A stretch of DNA of 64,000 nt from Ahaetulla prasina (taxonomy: Eukaryota; Chordata; Lepidosauria; Squamata; Colubridae), in NCBI RefSeq assembly GCF_028640845.1, contig NC_080540.1, forward strand, positions 166,555,252-166,619,251, in the 5' to 3' direction. Each line of letters opens with the position of its first letter. Positions within the stretch are counted from its first letter, which is position 1. Both the position numbers and the translations under genes were made by a program. Shown here one piece after another: positions 1 to 10,827 of this stretch. The notes under the pieces were generated by a model, which was not told the DNA's origin, made no database searches, and was given only the letters and a program-made list of their open reading frames with translations.

Positions 1-571
1 AACTTGGTTATTCAGACAATCCAATGATGCCAGAACCTTCTAATGACAGCCTTTGGCCATGATGGTTGCAACCAATCCTCTCCTTTTGATTAAGGTTATA
101 ACCCATCCTCAACCACATCTACTGTGTTCACGAGGAACACTTTTTTTTTTTTTACAATTAACTTGTTGGGCTTCATGGCTGGAGAAGCTACTTCCTCCTT
201 ACCATTATTTCTACCAAAGGTTCAAGTTGCTGCCACTGGTCCCACTTGTCCAGCCTCAAATTTAGCAAATTTCTCTTTTCTATGCTTCAGTATAAGTCTT
301 GCCCAATGGGATTTTTGAGAATGTATTTTCTTGAACAGAGGTCAACATGCTACAAAGAACTAGTTATCAGTAAGGTATTAATAATGCTATTACTAATTTT
401 TAAGTAGAGGAAAAAGGGGAAGGTACCTACACAGCAAATTATAATGGAATGATGGCAGCGCCACAAATACTGTAAGGATTTTTCTTCTATGCAATGCACA
501 GTTCTTTCACACTTCCTTGCTTATGAGAACACACATTCTAATGCAACCCACCATGTCCAATAAAAAACATT
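1..571. other. no recognised feature
   Basis: AT-rich single-copy-looking DNA with a short T run near 142-153. Open frames are short and unlike known proteins. It could be STAC3 intron or upstream intergenic DNA. Confidence 0.4.
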
Positions 572-815
572 CAGCGGGTGAACTGCTCCCGGTTCAGACT
601 GTATCACGCGATCCGGTAGCGATCGTGGCTGGTGGTTCAGCGATCCGGTAGCGATGGCGGAGTGAAGCTCTGCCCACCCACCCGGGTGTCATTACTTCCT
701 GGTTTTAATGTGTTTTTTACTTTTTGCGCATACGCAGAAGATCGCATGTGACATGCACATTTGATGGCGCGTGCACTTCCGAACCGGTAAGGAAGATAAG
801 CAGATTTCACCCCTG
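572..815. mobile_element. hAT-like MITE (CAGxGGTGAA...TTTCACCCCTG termini)
   Basis: The right end is gatttcacccctg and the left end is cagcgggtgaa, a degenerate inverted match. The interior shares the ccggtagcgat and cacccgggtgtcattac blocks with the element at 52202-52486, in opposite orientation. No clear 8-bp TSD is left. Confidence 0.6.
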
Positions 816-2570
816 GAGTAAACTAATAGTTTAGTTCAATTGGAGAAACGTTTTGAAGGCCCCATTATCAGACTCCTAACATGATTTAATAAAGACAAAG
901 CTTTATCTTAACACATAGTTCATCTCCAGTTTGAAGATCTCTGGGGATGGGAGGGGGGATCCACTTCTATCAAGATAATTGGTTCTATTTTCAAACTCTT
1001 CTTGCCATCAAAACATTTCTGTCATCGGGTAGCTTAAACTCATTAGATTTAATCTTAACTCCAGGGGAGAACTGAGCAAACCTTTCTATATGGTGGTCTT
1101 TCAAATCCAAGTACCTGTATTATTTGACATTGAAGTTGCCAGTACAAGCTTTAGAATTCACTTTGCTTTTTTTTTTAAAAAAAAAAGAAGGATTGTGGGT
1201 ACATATGGAAACCTGCTGTTCAAGAAGCACACTTCCAAATCCTATTTAAGTGGCAAAATTACATCTAGGAATGAAATTGCAACCTGGTTGAAAACTGCAC
1301 AGCATCGTGGAACTTTGCAAAAAGGAGGTCAGATTTCTGTACTGGTGGACATCCGTCCTGGTGAAGCGTTCAAATATATTTAAGCTGCATAATTGCTGCA
1401 ATCTTTTGAAGGTTCATGGAATTCCTGAAAACTGCAGAGAATGGATAAGTTTTGGTATTACAAAGACGTTTAGCAAGCTTATCTATGAGGAATTTCATGT
1501 GGAAAGATGAGCTAGCTTTTGGACAAAGGCATGATTTCTTTCTGTGAGTTCTGAACATTAGCACAGGAGTATAAATACTAGAAAAGTGAGTCGTTTATAT
1601 GTGGATACACACATTCTTGTCTGTGAGGCTTGTAATATATGAAACCACTATTGATTATGGATCCACTAAAAATGCTGGATTAAATGCTATATCAAACAAG
1701 CCTATGACCCATGGCAATTGGTGGTTAATTTATATTCTTACCTATGCATCCTATTCAGCTCCTGCATTTAAAAAAAATAAGCAGAAACCCAACAAGTCAG
1801 GTTGTGTGTTTGAAATTGAATGTTAGTTACTCCATCAACTGCTTCTAACCCAGCTAAACTCATAGGTCTGAACTCTGCCTTTCTCCAAGTTGAAAAGCTG
1901 TTTCTATTTCTTGTGCATTTTTTTCCCCATCTGTCCTATTCTGATAGGTGTTCCATTCCATAGAAGAGAACGAATTCCAACTATCGAGTAACATATTATT
2001 TTGCTAGGTCAATAATAGTTCAGTGTTGGGTCCATTTACTTAATTAAGACGCCAAAGCCATAGTGGTAAAATAACTTAAAGCACTTTCACTGGTCTATAG
2101 CGTATCTTAGATACTTGCAAAGAGAGTGTTGGTGTCAATGCTGAAGCGATCCTAGCTGAGGCCATCTTTGAGGCTTCACAGTTGCCACAAGGCAGAGAGG
2201 GAGAAAGGGAGGGGGAAAATTAGATAGGTCAGCTTTGCTGTCAAAATAACAAGTTTCTGTCGTCCCTTTCTAAAGCCACATTAGAACTAAGGGAGTACAG
2301 TTGGATAGTGATTTCAGATGGTGGCCTTATCATGTAGTTTTAGGTAACAGAGTAATTTTTAGTCTGCATTCTGCATCAATGGAATCAGAGCAATAACCTT
2401 CCACTTTATAGAATTGTTCTCCAATTGATAAGAATAAAACCATTTAATAAAATTAAAATGATATAGGATAATAAGTGAAAGAACAACAGGAATATGAATT
2501 AAAAATAATTAAGAGTTGAGCCTATAAAATGTGGGTTCCTATTAGAAATACCTTTGGCAATCTAATCTTC
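816..2570. other. no recognised gene; unassigned DNA
   Basis: About 1.75 kb without a recognisable exon, RNA gene or repeat family. The longest open frames (1090-1383, 1599-1826) contain low-complexity poly-Phe/Lys stretches and resemble nothing known. The missing first coding exon of STAC3 was looked for here and not seen. Confidence 0.4.
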
Positions 2571-2574
2571 TCTC

Positions 2575-2812
2575 TCTATTTTTTTTAAAGATCTTTTTAT
2601 CCTGCCTTTATCCTTTTTATAAGTAACTCAAGGTGGGGAACGTACCTAATACTCCTTTCTCTTCCTCCTATTTTCCCCATATCAACAATTATGCGAGATG
2701 GGTTGGGCTGAGAGAGACTGTCTGACCCCCAGCCACCCAGCCAGCTTTCCTGCCTGGCAGGATTAGAACTCACAGTCTCCTAGCCTGGTACCTTAACTAC
2801 CGGACCAAATAC
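2575..2812 (-). repeat. tRNA-derived SINE
   Basis: Read on the minus strand, the head (ggtccggtagttaaggtac, then gtgagttctaatcctgcc) resembles tRNA A and B boxes. The tail contains ccaccttgagttac. It is similar in layout to the copies at 13300-13500 and 25340-25578. Confidence 0.6.
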
Positions 2813-3238
2813 TTCACACCTGTATCCCTAATATTCATAAGTACTTTTGAGAAAGTGTTTCATATGCATCCTCCACGATGCTTACCATAAGCCCTTTAAG
2901 TCAGACCATTATTCTGATAACTTTATTTCAGGTAAGGGTGGGTAAAAGCTAAAAATGGTTTGGGACAATGCCCAACTAGTGAATTAATTGTATGAGTCAG
3001 ATTCGTACAAGGGACTGGGATTCTCCATTTGTCACTCTGTTCATTGAGCAATAACTGTGATGGATGAGTCATGTAACTCATTCTTATTACATGCCTTGGG
3101 TCTTCTGTTAAGGTAAAATCTGTCATTTCCCTGGTAACAGGTTGGCAAGCTCAAAATATCACAAGCTATTATGACTGCATAGGCAATTGCCAGAGGAGCA
3201 ATAAGGCAATTGCCAGAGGTGAGAGGAGAACTGAAGGC

Positions 3239-3308
3239 AGATAGAATAGAGTAGAATAGAATAGAATAGAATAGAATAGAATAGAATAGAATAGAATAGA
3301 ATAGAATA
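3239..3308. repeat. (AATAG)n microsatellite at a LINE 3' end
   Basis: About 13 near-perfect units of AATAG/ATAGA, with one variant (gtaga). It sits exactly where the 3' end of the adjacent minus-strand CR1/L3-like LINE would be, which is the known seeding pattern in snakes. Confidence 0.9.
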
Positions 3309-3455
3309 CCACTTCAGACAAATGGTTATCCAACATCTTCTTTAAAACTTCCAATGTTGGAGCATTCGCAACTTCTGGAGGCAAGTTGTTCCGCTGATTA
3401 ATTGTTCTGTCAGGAAATTTCTCCTTAGTTCTAAGTTGCTTCTGTAACAAGACTT
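3309..3455 (-). mobile_element. CR1/L3-like LINE, 5'-truncated 3' end
   Basis: The minus strand encodes the C-terminal CR1 motif NNLPPEVANAPTLEVLKKML, close to the copy at 52691-53065 (NNLPAEFVNAPTLEIFKKML). Only about 50 codons remain. Confidence 0.85.
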
Positions 3456-3788
3456 ACAAGCCCTCTTTCCATGCAGACTTCAGGTAGAAGATCGAATTAG
3501 TAGGACTTTGGGAACCTGAATTGGAAGTGATATAAGCAGTCAGATCTGAAGTGGAAAGTGCTGAAGGCAAATCTGTGACCTGATTCAGACATTTCACTAA
3601 ACCAAAATGTCTTTGGCTGGTTTATGGCTTAGTAAGATTTGCAAACCCAACCCTTTACTATTTATTCAGCAGTTAAACACAGCATGGTTTAATGTGCTAT
3701 GCGTACAGTGTCAAAAATCTCACCTAAGAAATAGACTTTTAGCAGAAGAGAGTTTGATATTCTTGTTTTGCTGTAAGTTTGCCTAGAG

Positions 3789-3922
3789 CAGGGGTCTCCA
3801 ACCATGGCAACTTTAAGACTTGTGGACTTCAACTCCCAGAGTTCCTCAGCCAACAAAGTTGGCTGAGGAATTCTGGCAGTTGAAGTCCACAAGTCTTAAA
3901 GTTGCCAAGGTTGGAGAGCCTG
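3789..3922. mobile_element. palindromic hAT-like MITE, copy A
   Basis: A near-perfect palindrome of about 134 bp. Its termini are caggggtctcc and ggagagcctg, with arms around agacttgtggacttcaact. It is flanked by a perfect 8-bp direct repeat GCCTAGAG (3781-3788, 3923-3930), the TSD length of hAT transposons. Related copies are at 10648 and 49866. Confidence 0.9.
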
Positions 3923-3930
3923 GCCTAGAG

Positions 3931-5040
3931 TTTCTGAGAGAGAGGAATTGAGGGCTGAAATGGAAGTAAGCATTGGCAAGAGGTGCAATCCATAACCATA
4001 CAGAGACTTACATACAGAGAACATGGGAATGAAGTCCCTTCTTCAACCCAATCAGGAGAACCTACAGAATAACACAGATGGAAATATTGCTCAGGCATAC
4101 AGAAAGCTGTTTGCTTGGTACGGGATCTATATTCTCATATTTTGTTCTGGACAGAGCCCAGAGTGTTGTGTGTTGGGTAAATCGTATGTTCCCTGTTGCC
4201 AGAAGCCTGCTGCAAGAGCACCAATGCTGCAAGAATTTCCGCATTTCATTAAACTGCCCAATTTTGGGATCTCAGGAGACCCTGAATATGAATAAATAAA
4301 TATATGCAGGCAAATGATTTGCTGTTTTCCCCCTGAGACATATACTATCAGCCCTTGGCCTCAGGAAAGGGGCTGCATGCCATCCATTGCTTTCTCCTTG
4401 CTGATTCTGGAATTTGCAACTTATTCCTTTCCCAGGAATTCTCTGTCCTCTGCTGCTTTGCCTGCCCTGCTTAGTATAGAAGCAATACCTGAGCCAGTAA
4501 ACCATCCTCCTGTCTCAGATCTTACACAGTTTGCTGGGCTCAGAGTCAAGATGACCATCACCCTTGTGGAAATAAGTTACTGTACCAATAGCTTAGGGAT
4601 TGATAGGACAATAGGGCTACATACAGTATAAATGTGCACTTCAACGAGGACTTAGAATAGAACTGGAATGTTCTGACCTAGGCTTCCTGAGAAAGCATAA
4701 ATCACAATCTTAGTCCCAAAAACCTCTTTTATTGAGATGGCTGTGAATTATGGTCATTCACAGCCCATAATGATTCACAAACAGTCTGTGAAGATTCCGA
4801 TAGATGTCTGCTCAAGTTGACACAGTATTTCAGGATAATGTTGATAAGCATTCACCTTTATCTTCCTTGAAACACTGCCAGAGACCTAATTGTCAATTAG
4901 TTTTGCAAGGCCAAATGGAGCACAGAGTCAAATGGACTTCTCAGAGCTTGAATTGACTATATGAACTAATTGCTTCCTGAAAAGGCTCATGTCCGTTTGC
5001 TTCTCTTTTATGTCCTCATGGGAGGGGCCAATCATCTCCA
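3931..5040. other. no recognised gene
   Basis: About 1.1 kb without a recognised element. The open frames (4023-4295, 4314-4631) show no domain motif and no conserved splice context. Confidence 0.4.
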
Positions 5041-5044
5041 AGCC

Positions 5045-5310
5045 TTACTCCTGAGTTGCCCTTTTTTTATTAATTGTTCTTGCCTTCTGGCAGCTCTGCA
5101 GCTCACGCTGTTCTTGTGCCTCGCTGATGTCAGATTCCAGAGACGCCAGAGGCAGCACATAACTACCAGATGGCCCTGGCCCCCACTCTGCCTCCGACGC
5201 AGAGCCCTTGGCCGAGCCTTCCCCAGACTCTGGGACTGGCCCACATTCCTCCCCAACCTCCTCACTGTCCGAATCTGCTGCCAGCTCTGCTGGCCGCTGG
5301 CGAGCCACAA
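5045..5310 (-). other. acidic open frame, probably a repeat-derived coding fragment
   Basis: On the minus strand, 87 codons read in a Glu/Ser/Pro-rich composition (SDSEEVGEECGPVPESGEG and LASLESDISEAQEQRELQS). The segment is GC-rich compared with its surroundings and directly abuts a CR1 3' fragment. I do not recognise the family; the acidic, proline-rich composition could come from a LINE ORF1 or an LTR-element gag. No start or splice evidence supports a host gene. Confidence 0.35.
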
Positions 5311-5695
5311 CATGGAAGGGACCTTGGAGGTCTTCTAGTCCAGTCCCCTGTTCAACAGTAGAACCTATACCATTTCAGACAAGTGACTGTCCAGTGATGG
5401 ATCACCCATGATTTCTGAAGGCAAGCTGTTCCACTGGTTAATTGTTCTCACTGTTAGGAAGTTTCTCCTTAATTCCAGATTGCTTCTCTCTTTGATTAGT
5501 TTCCAACCATTGTTTCTTGTCCTGCCCTCTGGTGCTTTGGAGAATAATTTGACCCCTCAATACTGGAATGCTGCTATCATGTCCCTCCCAATCCTTCTTT
5601 TCTTTAGACTAGCCAAACCCAAAACCTGCAGCCATTCTTCATATGGTTTAGTCTCCAGGCCTTTGATCATCTTAGTTGCTCTTCTCTGAACTTAC
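5311..5695 (-). mobile_element. CR1 LINE 3' fragment
   Basis: It contains typical CR1 3' sequence read in reverse: gaagggaccttggaggtc, ctggtgctttggagaat and gatcatcttagttgctct. It lacks the microsatellite tail seen at 3239 and 52541. Confidence 0.85.
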
Positions 5696-5836
5696 TGGAG
5701 TTTACTTTCTCAGGTGGAGTGAACCAGCTCCCCCTCTCACTACCACTGTAGGGAACAAAATGAACTGAGGAATTATCCAGCAGCTCACCACTCTTTCCTC
5801 AATTAGGCTGCCTGCCTTTCTTAGTATTTTCCCACA

Positions 5837-6211
5837 TACAGGTAGTCCTTGACTCATGACCACAATTGAGTCCAATATGACAGTTGCTAACTGAGTTTTG
5901 CCCCATTGTATGAATTTCTTGCCACCATTGTTAAGTAAATCACTGCAATTGTTAATTTAACACAGTTGTGAAGTGAATCTGGCCTTCCCTGTTGACTTTG
6001 CTTGTCAGAAAGGGGATCACATGACCCCAGGATATTAAAACGGTCACAAACATGAGTCAGTCGCCAAGCGTCTGAATTTTGATGATGTGACCATGGGGAC
6101 CATGCTGTAACACTTGTAAGTGTGAAAAATGGTCATAAACCATGTTTTTCAGTGCTGCTGTAACTCTGAACAGTCACTAAATGAACTGTTGTAAGTCAAG
6201 AATTACCTGTA
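5837..6211. mobile_element. MITE with ACAGGTAGTCCTTGACT termini and TA flanks
   Basis: The left end is tacaggtagtccttgact and the right end is agtcaagaattacctgta, an imperfect inverted repeat flanked by TA. The interior alternates gttgctaa/gtcactaa motifs. Related copies are at 18032-18967 and 36973, and another starts at 63972. A TA target would fit Tc1/mariner-like elements, but the superfamily is not proven. Confidence 0.75.
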
Positions 6212-6672
6212 CTGTGTATGCATTATTTATTCAATTAAAAGTCATGGACACCTCTCGAATAAAAGCTGGTCTAATGAACAAAGCAGGAGGATGGATTACT
6301 GAGATTGACATTGTTCCAACTGATCTGAGGGATTAACCAATTAATGCTGTGGATAATTTGACTTCTGCTATTAATATATGCATCTTGGAAGTGGGATGTA
6401 AATAGCTAAAGTGAAATGGGCCTTGTGTGTATCCTGTGACTTAAGCTAAGCAAAACAAGCTTTTACAATCTCATCAAAGCTGACAAATGCCCTTCCCTAG
6501 CAGTTCGAGTGCTGAGATAGTGTATATCCACATGCAGCATTAGGCTAGAAGTTTGTTCTGAAAGCTTTGCCAATAGAATAGATTAGCAAGCAAAGCCTCC
6601 CATTGATTAATCAATGTGGCTCAGTTTAAGCAGTGGGCCTGGGAGTGAAAGGTTAGTTTGACTACACTAAGG

Positions 6673-6789
6673 CAGGGGTGTCAAACTCATGTGATGTATC
6701 AGGACTTTTTTCCTCTTCGCTAAACCGGGCGTGGGTGGTGGCCAGCGCGTGACTCATCCGGCCCACAGGCCGGGAGTTTGACAGCCCTG
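6673..6789. mobile_element. short hAT-like MITE (CAGGGGTGTCAAACTC family)
   Basis: The terminal inverted repeats are caggggtgtcaaactc and gagtttgacagccctg. The flanks cactaagg and tgctaagg are a 6/8 match, consistent with a decayed 8-bp TSD. Longer relatives are at 17404, 44797 and 56595. Confidence 0.8.
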
Positions 6790-7254
6790 TGCTAAGGTAT
6801 AGTGAAAAGTGAAAATAAAACACATTTCTGTAATTAATGAATAGTTTTGTTAAACTAATTAAAAAGTTAGAATATTATAATCCATTAAATTTAAGAGTGT
6901 GCCAAGAGAGTCTCTTAGTTTGGAACTCTCTAGTTAAAGTCTTTTTTAACACCTCTTTCTTAATATGCAATATGAGTATAATATGAGCATTTTTGTGCAT
7001 TGCTGTTTTGATTAGCTGAATTTCTTTACTCAGAATCATTTAAGAATCAGATGGCCTAATAAATGAGTAAATGATTCTGTGAGGTTTTTATGGCTTGCTG
7101 GGATAATATACATAAATACTTGAACTATATTAACTAAATTATAGATTACCAATAGTTGATTATTTGGTTGAAAAGATAACCAACCCAAAAAAAACTTTAT
7201 TTGTATTCTAGCATTCTAGAAATGCTATCACATGGCATGCTGTTCCCCATCTAA

Positions 7255-7420
7255 GTCTATTTTTATTTATTTACTTATTTGTTACATTCCTTTGCTGCAT
7301 ATCTCACCATGGGACTACTCTCGGCAGCCTACAATAATAAAAAGGAAGAAAAATGAAAAAGGGTGCAAAGAGAACAGTAGTAAAATAATATAATAATAAA
7401 GTAACCAATGACAAAGGAAC
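7255..7420. repeat. AT-rich repeat remnant, possibly an L2/SINE tail
   Basis: It has a run of attta-type motifs followed by tgctgcatatctcacc and ggcagcctacaataata, which resembles degraded reptile LINE/SINE 3' ends. Family assignment is uncertain. Confidence 0.35.
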
Positions 7421-7548
7421 ACCATGAGAATAAATACATCAATATAATAGCCAAAATGATGGATGGGTGGGGAGCAGAGAGCAAGTGGGGAGAGGTGGAG
7501 TCTGCCATCAATCCAATGTGGACTCCCCCATTTGGTCCCCAGGCCTAC

Positions 7549-7590
7549 TACTACTATTACTACTACTGCTGCTGCTGCTACTGCTACTAC
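7549..7590. repeat. TAC/TGC trinucleotide repeat
   Basis: Impure tandem ctactactactattac then ctgctgctgctactgctac. It would give poly-Tyr or poly-Cys if read, which explains the spurious open frames here. Confidence 0.85.
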
Positions 7591-7917
7591 ACCACACCAG
7601 TACGCACCAACAGCCTGGTTACCATTAGCTAATATTGGGAATAGAAAGCTGCTACATGCAATTAACGAGCTTTGTGGTGGACTCTTCATGCATTGCATGT
7701 TGCAACATTGCTGCTTCTTGTATCCTCACGCTGGCATTTTCTCTGAAGAAAACTTCCACATGTAGGAATTGGGGTTTTTTTGTCTCCCTGTTTTCACTGT
7801 GAACCCCTCTTCCATTCCCTTGCCTTTTGGGGCTAGACAAGTTGGGTGTGTGTGCATGCCAATTCCACTGGTTGCCAAGGTTCTTGGTTGGCATCTATCA
7901 AGTGCTGATTGTCCGCC

Positions 7918-7945
7918 CCATCCACCCACCCACCCACCCACCCAC
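7918..7945. repeat. CCCA tetranucleotide repeat upstream of a STAC3 acceptor
   Basis: About six copies of ccca/caccc end 28 bp before the acceptor AG at 7972-7973. The tract makes the region C-rich rather than T-rich. Confidence 0.9.
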
Positions 7946-7973
7946 TCTGCCCCATCCCAACCTGGACCCTCAG

Positions 7974-8229
7974 TTGCAGAAGCTAAAGCAGTTTTTCCAA
8001 CGCAAGCCCATGGAGGAGGAGCCTACCTCAGAGGAGCCACAAGCCAACGGGGAGCTGGTCAGCTCTTCCGGGGGAACCATCTACTACTATGAGGAAGTGG
8101 AGGAGGAGGAGGAAGAGCCTGAGCCACCACCTGAGCCGGAAAAACCAGTTAACGACAAACCTCACAAATTCAAGGATCACTACTTCAAGAAACCTAAGTT
8201 TTGTGATGTCTGTGCCCGCATGATTGTCC
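7974..8229 (+). CDS. STAC3: STAC3 exon: acidic linker and start of C1 domain
   Basis: This 256-nt exon encodes 85 residues plus one base. It starts [12 protein letters not shown] after acceptor ccctcag and ends inside a codon at donor gtgagt. It carries an acidic, proline-rich stretch ([19 protein letters not shown]) followed by [20 protein letters not shown], the start of the C1 zinc finger: His, then 12 residues, then Cys-X2-Cys. The exon follows an open frame that runs back into the intron to an ATG at 7827, but the residues there ([14 protein letters not shown]) are unlike STAC3, so the acceptor at 7973 is preferred. A CCCA repeat lies just upstream, where the polypyrimidine tract would normally be. 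The previous coding exon, ending in phase 0, is not found. Confidence 0.93.
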
Positions 8230-8453
8230 GTGAGTTTCTATTATGCCGTATGCAGTTATTAAAGATGCATGAATCGTGCCCGGGAAAAAAAAAGCATCAA
8301 AAGTGGGATGGTGGGATATATTGAAAGCCGAGTAAGTCCTAGCAGGCATATGATTTGGAACAGTTGCCCAAATGGAGGGAGGAGATACAGATTATGATTT
8401 AGTGGAAAAATGATAAGTTAACTGTTGAAACAGAGAACGGTAGATGCTCACAT

Positions 8454-8674
8454 CAGTGGTGAAATCCAAATTTTTTTACTACCAGTTCTGTGGGCATGGC
8501 CTGGTGGGCCTGGTGTGGTTTGGTGGGCATGGTAGGGGAAGGATACTGCAAAATCTTCATTCCCACCCCACTCTGGGGCCAGCCAGAGGTGGCATTTGCC
8601 AATTCTCCAAACTACTCAAAATTTCCGCTACCGGTTCTCCAAAACCTGTCAGAACCTGCTGGATTTCACTCCTG
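8454..8674. mobile_element. hAT-like MITE (CAGTGGTGAAATCC family) in a STAC3 intron
   Basis: The termini are cagtggtgaaatcc and ggatttcactcctg. Flanks gctcacat and gctcatgt (6/8) fit an 8-bp TSD. The interior blocks ctaccagttctgtgggc and gccagaggtggcattt recur at 12829, 28588 and 43569. Confidence 0.85.
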
Positions 8675-8821
8675 GCTCATGTTCACCTTGCATGGTTGTT
8701 TAATAGTTTAATGTAGGAAGTTATCTCTAAGTAGCCCAACTAAAGAATCCCTAAGACTAACCCCACCCTCACACCAACAGGCAAGACACCAGAATCTAAA
8801 CTGACAGCAAACAGCACTCCT

Positions 8822-8912
8822 TACTAGCACTGATGGTGTTACCTAGCTAGGGTAATGAACTGTCTGCAAGAAAACAAATAAGCTCAGAGGGCACCAAGGA
8901 CCCCTCGTAGTT
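8822..8912. repeat. dispersed repeat (gtaatgaa...ctgcaagaaaac family)
   Basis: It shares gttacctag, gtaatga, ctgcaagaaaac and ccaaggacccct with copies at about 19965-20065, 25090-25230 and 54095-54150. The parent element is not recognised. Confidence 0.6.
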
Positions 8913-9104
8913 ATCTCTTGCAGCCATGCTGAAATTCACGAAATCCCTAGCAATCTTTCATAGCAAGGTATGAACGATAGAGGAACATTCTGTAAAGAAT
9001 GGCAGAATGTACTCATGGACACCCATAGTTACAGGTGATGATGTCAGGTGCAGTCATGAGGTCATTGTGTGCAAACAATGCAATCAGGCCCTTGTGCCAT
9101 TGTT

Positions 9105-9499
9105 TGTCGGGGTTCCAAGTAACACCCCCAACGAAATCAAACGCCGAGACTTGCAATTCCTCAAAGCTAACTTTTATTAGAGATGTCGTATTGGCGCATC
9201 TGGGAAAACCCGAATCGGAGAGCTTCCGGGTTTTCCTCACCCAAAAGAAAGTTCAAGACCTTGCCCACTTCTCCCACATGTCCACCACTGCTCCAATCAG
9301 TTCCTTCACGTGCAGAAGGAAACCTCCACTTTCTTCTCTGCACAGCTGTCGGACACCATGGCCTTGAACTTCTCTGCGAAGTTTTGTTATGGCTAATTCT
9401 ACTTCACTCATGTAATCCCCCCTCCCAACTTCCCATGGTAGGATTGTGGCAGGCTTGGATCCTGAAGGTACCAAAGTAATATGGCATCCAGGCCTGACA
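9105..9499 (-). mobile_element. solo LTR with 5-bp TSD
   Basis: The 395-bp segment starts TGTCGGGG and ends CCTGACA (TGTC/GACA termini). It is flanked by the direct repeat TTGTT (9100-9104, 9500-9504). On the minus strand AATAAA lies at 9178-9173, placing R/U5 at the low-coordinate end. No internal coding region, gag or pol is attached, so it is a recombined single LTR of an ERV- or Gypsy-type element. It sits in a STAC3 intron, antisense to the gene. Confidence 0.8.
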
Positions 9500-10072
9500 T
9501 TGTTTCTGATGCAAGTACATTAAGTAGGGTCATTTGCATTATGATACATTTGCCCACACTCCATCCCTGAATACTTATGTGTACATTCAAGCTTTATCAG
9601 CTCTTCAGTTCTGAAAGCTGTGGCCTTTTGAATCACCCACAATTTTGACCTCCAGGATGCCTGCCCGGAGAGGGGCATCTAGAGCCAAGTCAAAGGGAGA
9701 AAATGCCTGATGATATTTCTGTTTTTTAACTTTATTGAAAAAAAAGTTATCTTTCAAAACATCGTCAGGATGTATGCATTCCATTAGTCTATTTTTAAAA
9801 GTAACCCAGGCTACTTTTTCCTCTACACCAAACTCATTTCCTTTTGCTGAGAAAATGATGATGATCGTAGTTTTACTTAAACTGATGATCGCAGTTTAGT
9901 TAAAACTATTTGCGATGGAGGCGATCACATGTCAGTCCTCCCCTCCCCTGTATAAAAGAGAAATGAGAGTTTGTCACAGAAATGAGGCTGAAACTGGAAA
10001 GCAGGAGTCAGAAAGGAGATTCAAGGAATCAAAGGCAAGGAACAAATGGAAATATACTATACCAGACTTCCA

Positions 10073-10109
10073 GATTATACCATTGTTTGGTAGAAACAAT
10101 GGTATAATC
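10073..10109. repeat. perfect 16-bp inverted repeat, 5-nt loop
   Basis: The arm gattataccattgttt (10073-10088) is exactly complementary to 10094-10109, with loop ggtag. It lies in a STAC3 intron and could form a hairpin in the pre-mRNA. Confidence 0.9.
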
Positions 10110-10647
10110 CAGAAATACATTAAACCTTTATCATCCACAGTGGAGATTAGTCATGATGCCTGAGCATGGTGGGAATGGTAACCCAATACATGGCACTATA
10201 CTTGGAATATCTTATTTGCTCAAGGCAGGCCATAGGTCAACCAAGTGGGCCTCCTGTTGCTTCTTTCTATCCACGAGGCCAAGACATGGCGGGAGCAGGA
10301 AGACCTCTTAAACTAAAAGCTAGAAATCTTTCGTTGCCAAGATGATTCTCCAGGCTGCATTTCTTGATAGAACTGAACATACACAGAGTTTTCCCTTGTG
10401 GTTTCCGGCAGAACATTTTAAAATGCCAAAAGGAAGCGTATTTAGGGAATGCTTATATTTCGTCCTGCAGTCTTTTCCTGAAAGTAATTTCCCCTCCATC
10501 TGGGAGGCAAATGGCTTCTTTGTATGGTTTTAAATGGCTTCTGTCTGGCTCAATTAGAAGGCATGCTGTGGTGTTATCTATTGCTTGATTCCAGAAATGG
10601 GGACACCCGGGGCTGGGGGCTGGGTGGGGGAGAGAGACGCCTTTGCC

Positions 10648-10782
10648 CAGGGGTCTGCAAACTTGGCTCTTTTAAGACTTGTGGACTTCAACTCCCAGAG
10701 TTCCTCAGCCAGCTTTGCTGGCTGAGGAACTCTGGGAGTTGAAGTCCACAAGTCTTAAAAGAGCCAAGTTTGCAGACCCCTA
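10648..10782. mobile_element. palindromic hAT-like MITE, copy B
   Basis: A 135-bp near-perfect palindrome with termini caggggtctgc and gcagacccct. Flanks cctttgcc and ccttagcc match 7/8. It lies 45 bp upstream of the second recognised STAC3 exon. Confidence 0.9.
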
Positions 10783-10827
10783 CCTTAGCCTATATAATGC
10801 CAATGATTGCCTTTCTTTTCCTTGCAG

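Noticed and set aside
7408..7632. Frame starting MTKEHHENK as the STAC3 first exon
   Set aside because: Only the first few residues resemble the expected start. The rest runs into Tyr/Cys trinucleotide repeat and no phase-0 donor is placed sensibly.
7827..7973. ATG and open frame upstream of the first recognised STAC3 exon, as an alternative start
   Set aside because: The residues are unlike STAC3, run through the CCCA repeat, and a good acceptor AG lies exactly at the homology boundary.
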